This document shows positions 63,397 through 64,000 of a stretch of 64,000 nt of DNA, in pieces (position 1 is the stretch's first letter; every line of letters begins with the position of its first letter). Position numbers and translations under genes: made by a program. The DNA comes from Afipia sp. (GTDB lineage Bacteria > Pseudomonadota > Alphaproteobacteria > Rhizobiales > Xanthobacteraceae): positions 124,001 to 188,000 of the forward strand of contig JACQDM010000001.1 of NCBI GenBank assembly GCA_016201045.1, written 5' to 3'. Below the pieces are notes generated by a model. It saw only the letters and a program-made list of their open reading frames with translations. It was not told the DNA's origin and made no database searches.

Positions 63397-63987
63397 TCAG
63401 CTAACAGCTGCAGGGACGCCATAGGCCTCAAGCTGGGCACGGACCTGTGCGACATTATGGCCCAGAACCACGATGTCGTAGGTCTTGCCGGTCTTGTCCT
63501 TTACCTGCTCGCGCAGAAGGGCTTCGGCCTTGAAGCCGAGGCTCTCGAACAGCGCAATCGCGCCGCGCTGGTCCACCGTCATCTGCGCCACGATCTTCTC
63601 GAGGCCCATCTCCAGCGCGAGCGCAAAAATCTCCTGCGACAGCGAGCGGCCGACGCCGGTGCCGCGCACGTCCTTCGATACGACCATGCGGATCTCGCCG
63701 ACATGCGGCGACCACGACAGTTCATCGCGCACGATGGTGCCGCAGCCGACGACTTCGCTGCCCTTCACGGCCAAGAGACTCGTCAGTCCGCCGCGCTCCA
63801 TTTCCTTGATCCAGGCCGTCAGCACTTTCGGATTGCTGATATCGCGCGGAATGAACAGCAGATCGTGGACCGGCAGTTTTTTTGCGAAGGACAATACGGC
63901 GGCCTCATCCGCTGCCGTCATATGGCAGAATTCGATTTCGCCCGCCTCGGTCTTCACGCGGCGCGGATAGGTACGTTTGCTGCTCAT
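63397..63987 (-). CDS. GNAT-family N-acetyltransferase
   Basis: 196 residues. The acetyl-CoA-binding loop is VRGTGVGRSLSQEIF near 107-121, with GEIRMVVS on strand beta-4. The first 20 residues are basic (MSSKRTYPRRVKTEAG). Substrate unknown; GNAT enzymes acetylate proteins, small amines or antibiotics. The gene's start is at the window edge but complete. It points away from nothing seen upstream. Confidence 0.85.
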   Translation of the reverse strand: MSSKRTYPRRVKTEAGEIEFCHMTAADEAAVLSFAKKLPVHDLLFIPRDISNPKVLTAWIKEMERGGLTSLLAVKGSEVVGCGTIVRDELSWSPHVGEIRMVVSKDVRGTGVGRSLSQEIFALALEMGLEKIVAQMTVDQRGAIALFESLGFKAEALLREQVKDKTGKTYDIVVLGHNVAQVRAQLEAYGVPAAVS

Positions 63988-64000
63988 GTCGATCGCTCGC

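Noticed and set aside
1-64000. CRISPR arrays, tRNA or rRNA genes, insertion sequences, prophage genes
   Set aside because: None recognised by eye; the repeats present are short palindromic elements, not CRISPR-like regular arrays.

Overview
The window looks like chromosome of an alphaproteobacterium of the Bradyrhizobium / Rhodopseudomonas / Afipia / Nitrobacter group (Rhizobiales). This is inferred from gene content and local sequence signals, not from a database search. The signs are a near-complete hopanoid locus that includes the C-2 methylase HpnP, a stress-sigma (EcfG-type) promoter in front of hpnP, many ABC and TRAP solute transporters, phasin, and short palindromic repeats. No rRNA, tRNA, CRISPR array, phage gene or insertion sequence was recognised.

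Layout. (1) 1-7116: the tip of an M20 amidohydrolase, a GMC oxidoreductase, an acyl-CoA carboxylase carboxyltransferase divergent from a 73-residue biotin carrier, and a TAXI-type TRAP transporter (binding protein plus fused permease). (2) 7301-24194: the hopanoid lipid region. It holds hpnO, hpnN, dxs, ispH and hpnH, then a tightly coupled reverse-strand run hpnC-hpnD-hpnE-shc-hpnG, then hpnP. It covers isoprenoid precursor supply (dxs, ispH), squalene formation (HpnC/D/E), cyclisation (Shc), side-chain extension (HpnH, HpnG, HpnO), C-2 methylation (HpnP) and transport to the outer membrane (HpnN). Two small secreted proteins (Cys-rich and DUF2147) sit inside it. (3) 24459-28599: a quinone-oxidoreductase-like enzyme, an oxalate/formate-antiporter-like MFS protein behind a good sigma-54 promoter match, and a gamma-glutamyltransferase-family enzyme resembling oxamate amidohydrolase.

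(4) 28596-49846: a large sugar / sugar-acid catabolic region. A LacI-type regulator at 34426 lies between a MalK-MalE-MalF-MalG-type ABC transporter (plus a DenD-like dehydrogenase) and an IlvD/Edd dehydratase followed by two SDR dehydrogenases. Two copies of the same 13-base operator-like sequence mark both control regions. Facing this is a nine-gene reverse-strand run that joins a branched-chain-amino-acid-type (Liv) transporter to an Ldh2-family dehydrogenase, an HpcH aldolase, a UxaA-family dehydratase, a fatty-acid desaturase and a second IlvD/Edd dehydratase. (5) 50187-63987: a secreted protein of unknown function, an RND/MMPL exporter, TrhO and SlyX, a second complete Liv transporter, a saccharopine-dehydrogenase-like protein, an alpha/beta hydrolase, a DUF445 membrane protein, phasin and a GNAT acetyltransferase.

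Points worth following up: the EcfG-type promoter of hpnP; the sigma-54 promoter of the oxalate-type transporter; the paired LacI operators; stem-loop elements directly after every ABC binding-protein gene; and the Liv transporter fused in one run with three carbon-acid enzymes, whose substrate cannot be named from sequence alone. No wholly new system is evident. The most likely undescribed item is the substrate and pathway of the 38900-49846 gene run.
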